From Bacteroidaceae bacterium (GTDB lineage Bacteria > Bacteroidota > Bacteroidia > Bacteroidales > Bacteroidaceae), in the NCBI GenBank assembly GCA_900769465.1, contig CAAGGT010000328.1, positions 1-23,772 on the forward strand: a stretch of 23,772 nucleotides of DNA. Reading direction: 5' to 3'. Position numbers and translations under genes: made by a program. Numbering within the stretch: the stretch's first letter is position 1; every line of letters starts with the position of its first letter. The notes beneath the pieces are model-generated. The model had not been told where the DNA came from. It worked only from the letters and a program-made list of their open reading frames with translations, and made no database searches. Below, piece by piece: positions 16,031 to 23,772 of the stretch.

Positions 16031-17884
16031 ATGGCAGACACAGAAAAAACACAGAAAGTCGACCAGATTGTAGTGCGTTTCTCGGGTGACTCGGGCGACG
16101 GTATGCAGTTGGCCGGCAACATTTTCTCAACAATTTCAGCCACTGTCGGAAACGACATATGTACATTCCCCGACTATCCGGCCGACATACGCGCCCCACA
16201 AGGAGTACTCACAGGCGTGTCGGGTTTTCAGGTACACATCGGTGCGGACAAAGTCCTCACCCCGGGCGACGAATGTGATGTGCTGGTAGCGATGAACCCC
16301 GCTGCACTCAAGACACAGCACAAGCACTGCAAACAGACCGGTGCAATAATCATAGATATAGACTCCTTCACCGAGAAGGACCTTGCAAAGGCCGAGTTCA
16401 AGACCGACGACCCCATTGCCGAGCTTGGAATAACCTGCGAGGTTGTACCCTGCCCCATAACATCACTGTGCCAGGCAACACTGGCCGACAGCGGCATGGA
16501 CAACAAGAGCATCCTGCGCTGCAAGAATATGCTCGCACTTGGACTCGTATGCTGGATATATGACCGCGACCTTGCGCTTGCCGAGAATATGCTACGCGCA
16601 AAATTCGCCAAAAAGCCCGAGATAGCCGAGGCCAACATCAAGGTACTGCGCGCCGGATACGATATGGGACACAACACCCACACCTCAATCCAGCACACAT
16701 ACAGCATCGAGAGCGACCGCGAGAAGAAGAAAGGCAAGTATATGGACATCAACGGCAACAAAGCCACGGCATATGGTCTTATTGCCGCAGCCGAGAAGGC
16801 AGGAATGCAGCTTTTCCTCGGTTCCTACCCCATCACCCCGGCAACAGACATCCTGCACGAACTCTCAAAGCACAAGTCAATGGGAGTCATCACAATGCAG
16901 GCCGAGGATGAGATTGCCGGCTGTGCATCGGCCGTGGGTGCCGCCTATGCCGGAGCACTTGCCTGCACATCCACATCAGGCCCCGGAATATGCCTCAAGA
17001 GCGAGGCCATCAACCTTGCCGTAATCACCGAATTGCCGCTTGTCATCATAGACGTTCAGCGTGGCGGCCCATCGACCGGACTCCCCACAAAGAGCGAGCA
17101 GACCGACCTGTTGCAGGTACTCTACGGGCGCAACGGAGAAAGCCCCATACCCGTAATTGCAGCAACCTCGCCCACCGACTGTTTCGATGCGGCCTACAAC
17201 GCCTGCAAGATAGCCGTCGAGCGTATGACACCGGTAATCCTGCTCACCGATGCCTTCATTGCCAACGGTTCGGCAGCATGGAGATTGCCGGATATCAGCA
17301 AGTACCCATCCATCACTCCTCCATATGTAAACGAGAGCATCAAGGAGGGTTGGACACCATACAGACGCAACCCCGAGAACGACGTACGTTACTGGGCCGT
17401 CCCCGGCACACCGGGCTTCACGCACCGCATTGGCGGACTCGAAAAGAGTGCCGCGACAGGTGCCATAAGCAACGACCCGGCCAACCACCACAGTATGGTG
17501 GAGACACGCGCCCGCAAGGTTGCAAGGATAGCAGACAGCCTGCCACCGTTACAGGTCGAGGGCTGCGAGGATGCCGACCTACTCATTGTAGGTTTCGGCG
17601 GCACATACGGTCACCTGTGCGAGGCCATGCAGCAGATGAATGCCGACGGCAAGAAGGTTGCCCTGGCCCATTTCCGCTACATCAACCCGCTACCGGCAAA
17701 CACAGCCGACGTGCTGCGCCGTTACAGTAAAATCGTTGTGGCCGAGCAGAATATGGGACAGTTCGCCGGTTATCTGCGCACACGTATCAGCGGCATTGAG
17801 CTGCAACAGTACAACGAGGTAAAGGGACAGCCTTTCGTTGTTGCCGACCTTGTAAAGGAATTCACAAAAATCATGGAGGGATAA
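16031..17884 (+). CDS. korA: 2-oxoacid:ferredoxin oxidoreductase, fused gamma-alpha subunit
   Basis: This 617-residue protein joins two domains. The N-terminal gamma-type domain (about residues 10-190) begins IVVRFSGDSGDGMQLAGNIF and contains PDYPADIRAPQGVLTGVSGF. The alpha (pyrimidine-binding) domain begins near residue 245 (KATAYGLIAAAEKAGMQLF) and contains SYPITPATDILHEL, MQAEDEIAGCASAVGAAYAG (around E292) and DVQRGGPSTGLPTKSEQTDL. The enzyme with the beta subunit oxidatively decarboxylates a 2-oxoacid, probably 2-oxoglutarate, to the acyl-CoA with reduction of ferredoxin, in the cytoplasm. It is 4 nt before the beta gene, so they form an operon. The substrate (2-oxoglutarate versus 2-oxoisovalerate) is inferred from the fused gamma-alpha layout. 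Confidence 0.9.
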   Translation: MADTEKTQKVDQIVVRFSGDSGDGMQLAGNIFSTISATVGNDICTFPDYPADIRAPQGVLTGVSGFQVHIGADKVLTPGDECDVLVAMNPAALKTQHKHCKQTGAIIIDIDSFTEKDLAKAEFKTDDPIAELGITCEVVPCPITSLCQATLADSGMDNKSILRCKNMLALGLVCWIYDRDLALAENMLRAKFAKKPEIAEANIKVLRAGYDMGHNTHTSIQHTYSIESDREKKKGKYMDINGNKATAYGLIAAAEKAGMQLFLGSYPITPATDILHELSKHKSMGVITMQAEDEIAGCASAVGAAYAGALACTSTSGPGICLKSEAINLAVITELPLVIIDVQRGGPSTGLPTKSEQTDLLQVLYGRNGESPIPVIAATSPTDCFDAAYNACKIAVERMTPVILLTDAFIANGSAAWRLPDISKYPSITPPYVNESIKEGWTPYRRNPENDVRYWAVPGTPGFTHRIGGLEKSAATGAISNDPANHHSMVETRARKVARIADSLPPLQVEGCEDADLLIVGFGGTYGHLCEAMQQMNADGKKVALAHFRYINPLPANTADVLRRYSKIVVAEQNMGQFAGYLRTRISGIELQQYNEVKGQPFVVADLVKEFTKIMEG

Positions 17885-17888
17885 GATT

Positions 17889-18893
17889 ATGAGCGACTAC
17901 ACAGCACAGGACTATAAGTTCGGACAACCACGTTGGTGTCCGGGTTGCGGCGACCACTCTTTCTTGGGCGCACTGCACAAGGCAATGGGCGAACTGGGCG
18001 TTGCCCCACACGACATTGCAGTAATTTCGGGTATCGGTTGCTCGTCACGCCTGCCCTATTATATGAACACATACGGTTTCCACACAATACACGGCCGTTC
18101 GGCTGCCATTGCCACAGGTGCCAAAGTAGCCAACCCCAACCTTACGGTGTGGCAGATTTCGGGTGACGGCGATGGTCTTGCCATCGGCGGAAACCACTTT
18201 ATCCACGCGGTAAGACGCAACATCGACCTTAATATGATTCTGCTCAACAACCGCATATATGGCTTGACAAAAGGACAGTACTCACCCACATCGGTGCGTG
18301 GTTTCGTGAGCAAGTCATCACCTTATGGCACCGTGGAGGACCCGTTCCGCCCGGCCGAGCTGTGCTTTGGCGCACGCGGCAACTTCTTCGCCCGTTGTGT
18401 TGCCACCGATATGCAGGCAGCCGTAGGATGCCTTAAGGCTGCAGCGCAGCACAAGGGAGCATCGGTTGTGGAGGTGCTGCAGAACTGCGTAATCTTCAAC
18501 AACGGCACACACGAGAGTGTCTACACCAAAGAGGGACGTGCAAAGAATGCCATCTACCTTGAACACGGTAAGCCAATGCTCTTTGGCGAGAACAGGGAGT
18601 TCGGCCTTATGCAGGAGGGATTCGGGCTCAAGGTCGTCAGACTTGGCGAGAACGGCATAACCGAAAATGACATTCTTGTCCACGATGCCCACTGCAAGGA
18701 CACCACTCTCCATCTGAAGCTGGCACTTATGGAAGGCCCCGACTACCCGATAGCTCTAGGAGTCATACGCGATGTCGATGCCATCACCTACAACGATGCT
18801 GTCCACGCACAGATTCAGGAGGTCAAAGCCACGAAAACATACCACACGTTCGAGGAACTGCTTGCCACAAACGAGACGTGGGAAATAAAGTAA
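17889..18893 (+). CDS. korB: 2-oxoacid:ferredoxin oxidoreductase, beta subunit
   Basis: This 334-residue subunit binds thiamine diphosphate and a 4Fe-4S cluster. Cluster ligands are likely in RWCPGCGDH (C17, C20) and SGIGCSSR (C51), plus a later Cys. The TPP/Mg motif is GDGDGLAIGGNH starting at G92, ending at NN 120-121 (LLNNRIYGLTKGQYSPTS). The C-terminal region has EVLQNCVIFNNGTHE, which holds another conserved Cys. Length is typical of KorB, and the start is 4 nt after the alpha stop. No delta-type ferredoxin subunit is in the operon, so a separate ferredoxin must serve as acceptor. Confidence 0.93.
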   Translation: MSDYTAQDYKFGQPRWCPGCGDHSFLGALHKAMGELGVAPHDIAVISGIGCSSRLPYYMNTYGFHTIHGRSAAIATGAKVANPNLTVWQISGDGDGLAIGGNHFIHAVRRNIDLNMILLNNRIYGLTKGQYSPTSVRGFVSKSSPYGTVEDPFRPAELCFGARGNFFARCVATDMQAAVGCLKAAAQHKGASVVEVLQNCVIFNNGTHESVYTKEGRAKNAIYLEHGKPMLFGENREFGLMQEGFGLKVVRLGENGITENDILVHDAHCKDTTLHLKLALMEGPDYPIALGVIRDVDAITYNDAVHAQIQEVKATKTYHTFEELLATNETWEIK

Positions 18894-18947
18894 AAAACAT
18901 TAACACAAAGGGAGAGCCGCGGCTCTCCCTTTGTGTTAATGTTTTTT
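18892..18947. terminator. Perfect 56-bp palindromic terminator after korB
   Basis: Left arm 18892-18919 and right arm 18920-18947 are exact reverse complements, 28 bp each with no intervening unpaired bases, centred on GCCG/CGGC. The left arm begins with A6 and the right arm ends with T6, so it could end transcripts from either side. It starts within the korB stop codon. Confidence 0.85.
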
Positions 18948-19020
18948 CATATTTATTCATACAATTTTCAGCTAAAAGTTTTACAAAATAAAATATTTAT
19001 ATATTTTTGAAACTGGTTTG

Positions 19021-19066
19021 GTGGGTTATTGGCACCCACATTTTGACAAAATGTAACTTATTTTTG
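19021..19066 (+). promoter_or_regulatory. Promoter and probable operator of the susC-like gene
   Basis: The -7 box TATTTTTG (19059-19066) matches TAnnTTTG exactly; a -33 TTTG at the standard distance is missing. Just upstream is a perfect palindrome with 7-bp arms, CATTTTG-A-CAAAATG (19039-19053), adjacent to another hairpin GTGGGT-loop-ACCCAC (19021-19039). A missing -33 plus a palindrome in the spacer area suggests a regulated promoter, possibly by a dedicated regulator or ECF sigma factor; none is in this window. Confidence 0.5.
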
Positions 19067-19091
19067 CAAAATAGAATAATTTTATAAATCA

Positions 19092-19130
19092 GGAGAAGCG
19101 GAAGCCGAACGCGCAATGCACTAATTCTCC
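19092..19130 (+). promoter_or_regulatory. Possible leader hairpin of the susC-like transcript
   Basis: GGAGAA (19092-19097) can pair with TTCTCC (19125-19130) around a 27-nt loop in the roughly 72-nt leader. The pairing is only 6 bp, so this is tentative. Confidence 0.25.
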
Positions 19131-19144
19131 AAAAAAGAAAAAAT

Positions 19145-22100
19145 ATGAAACTACTGAAAACTGTTGGAAAGTCGCTTTTAGCGGCAACATTCCTGGGAAT
19201 GGCCCTTACTTTCGTTCCTACCGAAGGTTGGGCAAAGACTGCAACAATGCAGCAGAATGACGGAACCGTCAAAGGAACTGTAGTTGATGAATTCGGTGAG
19301 CCGATGTTCGGCGCAGTAGCCTTTGTGGTTGGAACCACCAATTCATCACCCATTGATTTCGATGGTAACTTTGAATTGCGCAACGTAGAGAAAGGCGCAA
19401 CAATCCGCGTTACCCTCATGGGTTACAAGTGCGATGACCAAGTATGGAAAGGCGGCACACTCAAGTTCGTGATGAAGGAGGAGTCTACAGCCCTTGACGA
19501 GGTGGTAGTAACAGCGATGGGTATTATGCGTAAGGAGAAATCATTGACCTATGCAACACAGCTCATCAAGGCCGACGAGCTTCTCAAGGCCCCCGATGCC
19601 AACATCGCCAACTCACTCGAGGGTAAGATCTCCGGTATCACCATCACCCCAAGTGCCGGTGGCGCCGGTGGTGCATCAAAGATTGTCCTCCGTGGTAACA
19701 AGTCAATCATGGGTGAGAATGCACCGCTCATTGTCATCGACGGTGTGCCCATGACCAACAGCATCCGTGGACAGGTAGGCGATGCAGCATCACTCACATC
19801 ATATGGCAGTGCCGAGGGTAGCGACCCGCTCTCACTCATCAACCCCGATGACATCGAGTCAATGAACGTGCTCAAGGGTGCCAATGCTGCTGCGCTTTAT
19901 GGTTCACGCGCGGCAAATGGTGTAGTCATGATTACCACAAAGAAGGGTAAGGAAGGCAAGATGGAAATCACCTTCAACTCAAATACATCATTCGAGACTC
20001 CGCTCACAACACCCAAGTTCCAGAACTCTTATGGTGGTTACCGCGCAGCAAACGGTGGTTCGCTCGAGTACAACAGCTGGGGAGACCGATTGGGTTATTG
20101 TCACACTTGCGGAAGCGACAAGCACATATATGAGTATGCAGGTGACAAGCAGTACTATGAGGACGGCACAATGCTCCAGGCATATCTTCGCAACTATGCA
20201 AAGAATGACCTTGCCGATTTCTACGGTACCGGTTTCAACACCACAAATTCAGTATCGGTATCAGGCGGTACAGAGAAGATTCAGACATACGCCTCATACT
20301 CAAACACACAGTCTATCGGTATGATTGCATCGAACAAGTACGACCGCAACACATTCTCATTCCGTCAGACATACAAGCTTTGGGACCGTCTCACCATCAA
20401 TGCAAACGCAAGCTACAACCAGGCAAAGACAAAGAACCGTGTCGGTGGCGGTACATTGGGTAACCCTATATATCACCTCTACACCACTCCACGCGACGTT
20501 GATATGGAGTACTACAAGGAGAACTACAAGGCCAACGGCAAGTGGTGGTCATCAGGTGACAGCAACGGTAACGGTACACAGACATATTACGAGGACATGG
20601 GCGACGGTTGGCTCTTTGAGATGCGCGACCACGTACTCCTCGAGGGCCCCATGCAGCAGTTCGCATTCCAGTCTCCAAAAATCAACAACCCATACTGGCT
20701 CACCAACATGAACACAGGCGAGAGCAACGAGGACCGTTTCTCGGCATCGTTCAGCGGAACGCTTGAAATCATCAAGGGATTGAACTTGCAGGCACGCGTT
20801 TCTCTTGACCACACAAGATATCAGGACGAGGGTGGCCGCTATGCAACAACTTGGTACGACACCGAGATGTACCGCTATGGTACCTACTACCTGAGCAACA
20901 GCCGCACAAACGAAATCTACACCGACTATATGCTCTCTTATAATAAGGAGTTCGGCAAGAACTGGTCAGTATCGGCATCGGCAGGTTATGTAGGCCACAC
21001 AATCAAGGGCAACAGCAGCAACACATATCTTGGCGAGGCTACAGACTATATGTCAAAAGGTGGATACATATTCGCTATCCCAACATCTATCAACAAGTTC
21101 GACCCCTCATTCGGTGGCCCCGGTGCTACAACAAAGGGCAAGAGCTCCGATTGGGACCAGGCTGTGCTTGCAACTGCACAGATCGGTTGGAAGGATGTAC
21201 TCTTTGTTGATGCATCTTACCGTCACGACTGGTACCGTCCATTCCGCCAGTTCGCCTGGGCAGGAACAAAGGAGAGCTACGGTTACTTTGGTGTAGGTGC
21301 CAATGCCATCCTGAGCGACATGCTCAAGATGCCGGAATGGTTCACATACGCAAAATACCGCTTGAGCTATTCAGAGGTAGGTAACTCAATCCCCAACGCG
21401 CTCTACAATCAGGGTAGCGGCAACTCTGTACTTGGTACAGCTATCGGTAACTCAAGAAACTTCTTCACTCCAGAGCCCGAGAAGACAAAGTCATTCGAGA
21501 CAGGTCTTGAAATGCAGTTCTTTGACGATTGCCTGAACCTTGATGTCACATATTACAACTCGGCAATGCACAAATCATATCTTGAGGTTGCCGGTACAAA
21601 CGGTAAGGCACAGCCCGTGAACAGCGGTATCATCCGCAACCAGGGTGTCGAGCTGACAGTAGGTTACGATTGGGCCATCACCCACAACTTCCGTTGGAAG
21701 ACATCTGTAAACTACTCATTCAACCACAACGAGATTGAGGCTACCAGCAAGGACAAGTATGGCAACCACAAGGACATGTCAACATCGTTCGCAAATGGTA
21801 AGATTCAGGTACTTTACCGCAAGGGCGGTGCATATGGCGACATCTACATCACCGATTTCACACGCTACAGGAACGACGTCCACAAATATCAGGAGACTGT
21901 CATTGAAATCATTGACCGCATCCCTACAGAGGTTGTAGTTACAAAGTACAGCCCGACACCTGTAAAAGACGATAACGGCAACGTGATTTCAGAACTCGTG
22001 AACAAGGCAGGCGACCTTTATGTAACAAACGGCAAGCCATCACTCGGTGGTTACGTTGATGTTACCGACGGCGGCAAGCTCAAGGTTTATGACAAGAACA

Positions 22101-22657
22101 AGAAGTTCCAGACATTTGCCGGTAACGTAAACAGCAAGCACCAGCTCTCTTGGTCCAACACATTCTCATACAAGGATTTCTCACTCTACTTCCTCATCAA
22201 CGGCCGCATCGGCGGTAAGGTGGTATCACTCACCGAGGGTTACCTTGACCAGTACGGTGCATCGGAGCGCACAGGTGCTGCACGTTTGAATGCCGAGGAG
22301 AACGGTATCTACACCGAGGACGGCCGTCTGGGTATGTACCTCAATGAGGGACGTAACCTTGTAGCAGTACAGGACTACTACGAGTTCGTCGGTTCAAGCT
22401 ACGCAGGTGACTACATCTACGACGCTACCAATTTCCGTCTGCGCGAACTCTCATTCGGTTACACATTCCGCAACCTCTTTGGCAGCAACAAGAACCTGAG
22501 CCTCTCGCTCGTTTGCCGCAACCTGTTCTTCATCTACAAGGCTGCACCTGTTGACCCGGACATCTCATTGTCAACAGCAAACGGTCTTGGCGGTATCGAT
22601 GTATTCAACTACCCATCGGCACGTACATACGGCTTGAACATCAAGTTGAATCTCTAA
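19145..22657 (+). CDS. SusC/RagA-family TonB-linked outer membrane transporter
   Basis: This 1170-residue protein forms the TonB-dependent barrel of a SusCD nutrient importer. A signal peptide (about residues 1-30, ending PTEGWA) precedes a carboxypeptidase-regulatory-like domain (about 42-112, with GTVVDEFGEPMFGAVAFVVG and ending LKFVMKEES). The SusC signature ALDEVVVTAMGIMRKEKSLTYATQ is split here as the TonB box (LDEVVVTAMG) and SLTYATQL. The plug then shows IVLRGNKSIMGENAPLIVIDG and NVLKGANAAALYGSRAANGV, both family marks. A large barrel ends in PSARTYGLNIKLNL. An unusual pair Cys319/Cys322 (YCHTCGSD) sits in a barrel-entry loop. The SusD-like gene follows after 48 nt. The substrate (glycan, peptide or other) cannot be inferred. 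Codon use is richer in GGT and CGT than its neighbours, consistent with high expression. Confidence 0.95.
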   Translation: MKLLKTVGKSLLAATFLGMALTFVPTEGWAKTATMQQNDGTVKGTVVDEFGEPMFGAVAFVVGTTNSSPIDFDGNFELRNVEKGATIRVTLMGYKCDDQVWKGGTLKFVMKEESTALDEVVVTAMGIMRKEKSLTYATQLIKADELLKAPDANIANSLEGKISGITITPSAGGAGGASKIVLRGNKSIMGENAPLIVIDGVPMTNSIRGQVGDAASLTSYGSAEGSDPLSLINPDDIESMNVLKGANAAALYGSRAANGVVMITTKKGKEGKMEITFNSNTSFETPLTTPKFQNSYGGYRAANGGSLEYNSWGDRLGYCHTCGSDKHIYEYAGDKQYYEDGTMLQAYLRNYAKNDLADFYGTGFNTTNSVSVSGGTEKIQTYASYSNTQSIGMIASNKYDRNTFSFRQTYKLWDRLTINANASYNQAKTKNRVGGGTLGNPIYHLYTTPRDVDMEYYKENYKANGKWWSSGDSNGNGTQTYYEDMGDGWLFEMRDHVLLEGPMQQFAFQSPKINNPYWLTNMNTGESNEDRFSASFSGTLEIIKGLNLQARVSLDHTRYQDEGGRYATTWYDTEMYRYGTYYLSNSRTNEIYTDYMLSYNKEFGKNWSVSASAGYVGHTIKGNSSNTYLGEATDYMSKGGYIFAIPTSINKFDPSFGGPGATTKGKSSDWDQAVLATAQIGWKDVLFVDASYRHDWYRPFRQFAWAGTKESYGYFGVGANAILSDMLKMPEWFTYAKYRLSYSEVGNSIPNALYNQGSGNSVLGTAIGNSRNFFTPEPEKTKSFETGLEMQFFDDCLNLDVTYYNSAMHKSYLEVAGTNGKAQPVNSGIIRNQGVELTVGYDWAITHNFRWKTSVNYSFNHNEIEATSKDKYGNHKDMSTSFANGKIQVLYRKGGAYGDIYITDFTRYRNDVHKYQETVIEIIDRIPTEVVVTKYSPTPVKDDNGNVISELVNKAGDLYVTNGKPSLGGYVDVTDGGKLKVYDKNKKFQTFAGNVNSKHQLSWSNTFSYKDFSLYFLINGRIGGKVVSLTEGYLDQYGASERTGAARLNAEENGIYTEDGRLGMYLNEGRNLVAVQDYYEFVGSSYAGDYIYDATNFRLRELSFGYTFRNLFGSNKNLSLSLVCRNLFFIYKAAPVDPDISLSTANGLGGIDVFNYPSARTYGLNIKLNL

Positions 22658-22705
22658 AAGAGTGGAAAAGATTTAGTTAAAACAAAATATTAAACATAGA
22701 ATATT

Positions 22706-23772
22706 ATGAAAAAGAGACATATGATACTTGCCGGCGCACTATTGTTCGCCACAGCAGGAATGCAGTCTTGCCTTGACTTTGACGATCCGGGTACAGAATC
22801 CGGCGCCAATGCCTTTGACACAGAGACCACTCTTCACGTAGGCAATGTAGACAACATACCCTACTTGAACCAGCCCACAGAGGCAGGTGTCATGGCAGCA
22901 ATTGACACATTGCAGAACCAGTACAGATACTTTAACCGTTGCCTAAGCGGTATCTACATGATGCGCGGTGGCAAGGAGGGACAATTGCCTGGTGACCACG
23001 CTTACCAGCGCCAGTACAGCCTTGGTCCCGACCTGTATGCACAGTACTTCACAGTTCCTCACAAGGACTTTATGTATGGAACCTTGACATCTACCTACAA
23101 TATCTCGGCTGAGTTCAACGGCGGTCCTCTCGGCGCATACACAATGGCAAAGAATGAATTCATGCCATTGCTTAACCACCCGCTTGTAGACTCAATCCCA
23201 GAAATCAAGGCCATCAACCTGCTCTACTACAGCCTCATAGCACAGGAGCAGGCCGACCTGTCAGGACCATTCACATATCTCGAGGATAAGAAGAACTCAC
23301 AAGAGCCCGAGGAGTACAACGACGTAAAGACCATATACTACGGCATCGTGCAGAACATCGATACAATCGTTGCCTGCCTCGAACACTTTGAGACACGCCC
23401 CGATTGGTACAAGGAACTCATTCAGAACATTGTTTTGGAGAACTTTGCAACAGGTTACAACCTGATGGTCGGTGATATGAGCCTCAATTCATACATCAAG
23501 TTCGCGAACTCACTGAAGTTGCGTATGGCCATGCACATTGTAAAGAAAGAGCCTGCCACAGCACAGAGATGGGCCGAGGAGGCTGTTGCAAGTGGTGTAA
23601 TCGAGGACACATACGACCAGCACGGTATATTCCCATTGATATACAGCTTCACACACCCGCTTGCAAATATTTCAAACGGTTGGGGCGACCTTCGCCTGTG
23701 TGCTTCGTTCGAGAGCCTCATGATGAGTCTTGACCACCCATATGCAAAATACCTGTTCTTGCCAAATGCTTA
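22706..23772 (+). CDS. SusD/RagB-family outer membrane lipoprotein, 3' end cut by the window
   Basis: At least 355 codons are open and continue past the window end without a stop. The signal peptide MKKRHMILAGALLFATAGMQ ends at lipobox QSC with Cys22, then LDFDDPG, an acidic tract consistent with the Bacteroidetes surface-export signal. The block IKFANSLKLRMAMHIVKKEP followed by AQRWAEEAVASGVIED is typical of the SusD/RagB nutrient-binding branch (PF12771-like). A typical member is about 500-550 residues, so roughly a third is missing. It lies 48 nt after the SusC-like gene and would cap that transporter at the cell surface. Ligand unknown; no glycoside hydrolase is visible to hint at a polysaccharide. 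Confidence 0.9.
   Translation, partial: MKKRHMILAGALLFATAGMQSCLDFDDPGTESGANAFDTETTLHVGNVDNIPYLNQPTEAGVMAAIDTLQNQYRYFNRCLSGIYMMRGGKEGQLPGDHAYQRQYSLGPDLYAQYFTVPHKDFMYGTLTSTYNISAEFNGGPLGAYTMAKNEFMPLLNHPLVDSIPEIKAINLLYYSLIAQEQADLSGPFTYLEDKKNSQEPEEYNDVKTIYYGIVQNIDTIVACLEHFETRPDWYKELIQNIVLENFATGYNLMVGDMSLNSYIKFANSLKLRMAMHIVKKEPATAQRWAEEAVASGVIEDTYDQHGIFPLIYSFTHPLANISNGWGDLRLCASFESLMMSLDHPYAKYLFLPNA

Noticed and set aside
1..23772. Defence system, prophage or integrative element
   Set aside because: No integrase, transposase, recombinase, toxin, nuclease-helicase or structural phage gene was seen among the annotated frames.

Overview
The window looks like chromosomal DNA from an order Bacteroidales bacterium (Bacteroides/Prevotella-like; genus not resolved). 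The evidence is a SusC/SusD pair, a second TonB-dependent receptor of the Bacteroidetes carboxypeptidase-regulatory/beta-barrel type, starts without Shine-Dalgarno sequences, and promoters that fit the Bacteroidetes -7 box TAnnTTTG rather than a sigma70 -10 box. No rRNA, tRNA, CRISPR array, integrase, transposase or phage gene was seen. Most of the window is housekeeping or envelope sequence.

Layout. (1) 122-3825: a small unknown lipoprotein on the minus strand is divergent from a CCA-adding tRNA nucleotidyltransferase, which is followed by an orphan TolC-family outer membrane factor. (2) 3838-6669: a bidirectional hairpin terminator separates tolC from a minus-strand operon read GT2 glycosyltransferase > RadC > MIP18/SufT-like Fe-S protein > LpxH-like hydrolase, with a TGATG overlap and short gaps. 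(3) 6701-7903: elongation factor P (minus) is flanked by a 110-bp MITE-like palindromic element downstream and by tandem ~83-bp AT-rich structured repeats upstream. These two non-coding blocks are the least explained parts of the window. (4) 7904-15895: a tripartite RND efflux operon (membrane fusion protein, HAE1-type RND permease, TolC) continues without a visible terminator into an 829-residue TonB-dependent receptor and ends at a strong hairpin. (5) 16031-18893: 2-oxoacid:ferredoxin oxidoreductase, a fused gamma-alpha subunit plus a beta subunit, closed by a perfect 56-bp palindromic terminator. (6) 19145-23772: a SusC-like transporter and a SusD-like lipoprotein cut by the window end, preceded by a promoter region with a perfect 15-bp palindrome.

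How they work together. The RND genes make a complete inner membrane-periplasm-outer membrane efflux path, and the linked receptor suggests coupled export and import at the outer membrane. KorAB supplies low-potential electrons to ferredoxin by oxidative decarboxylation of a 2-oxoacid. SusCD forms an outer membrane nutrient importer of unknown substrate. I found no clearly novel multi-gene defence or mobile system. The best leads are the repeat elements, the RND-receptor linkage, and a Cys-rich insertion in the SusC protein.
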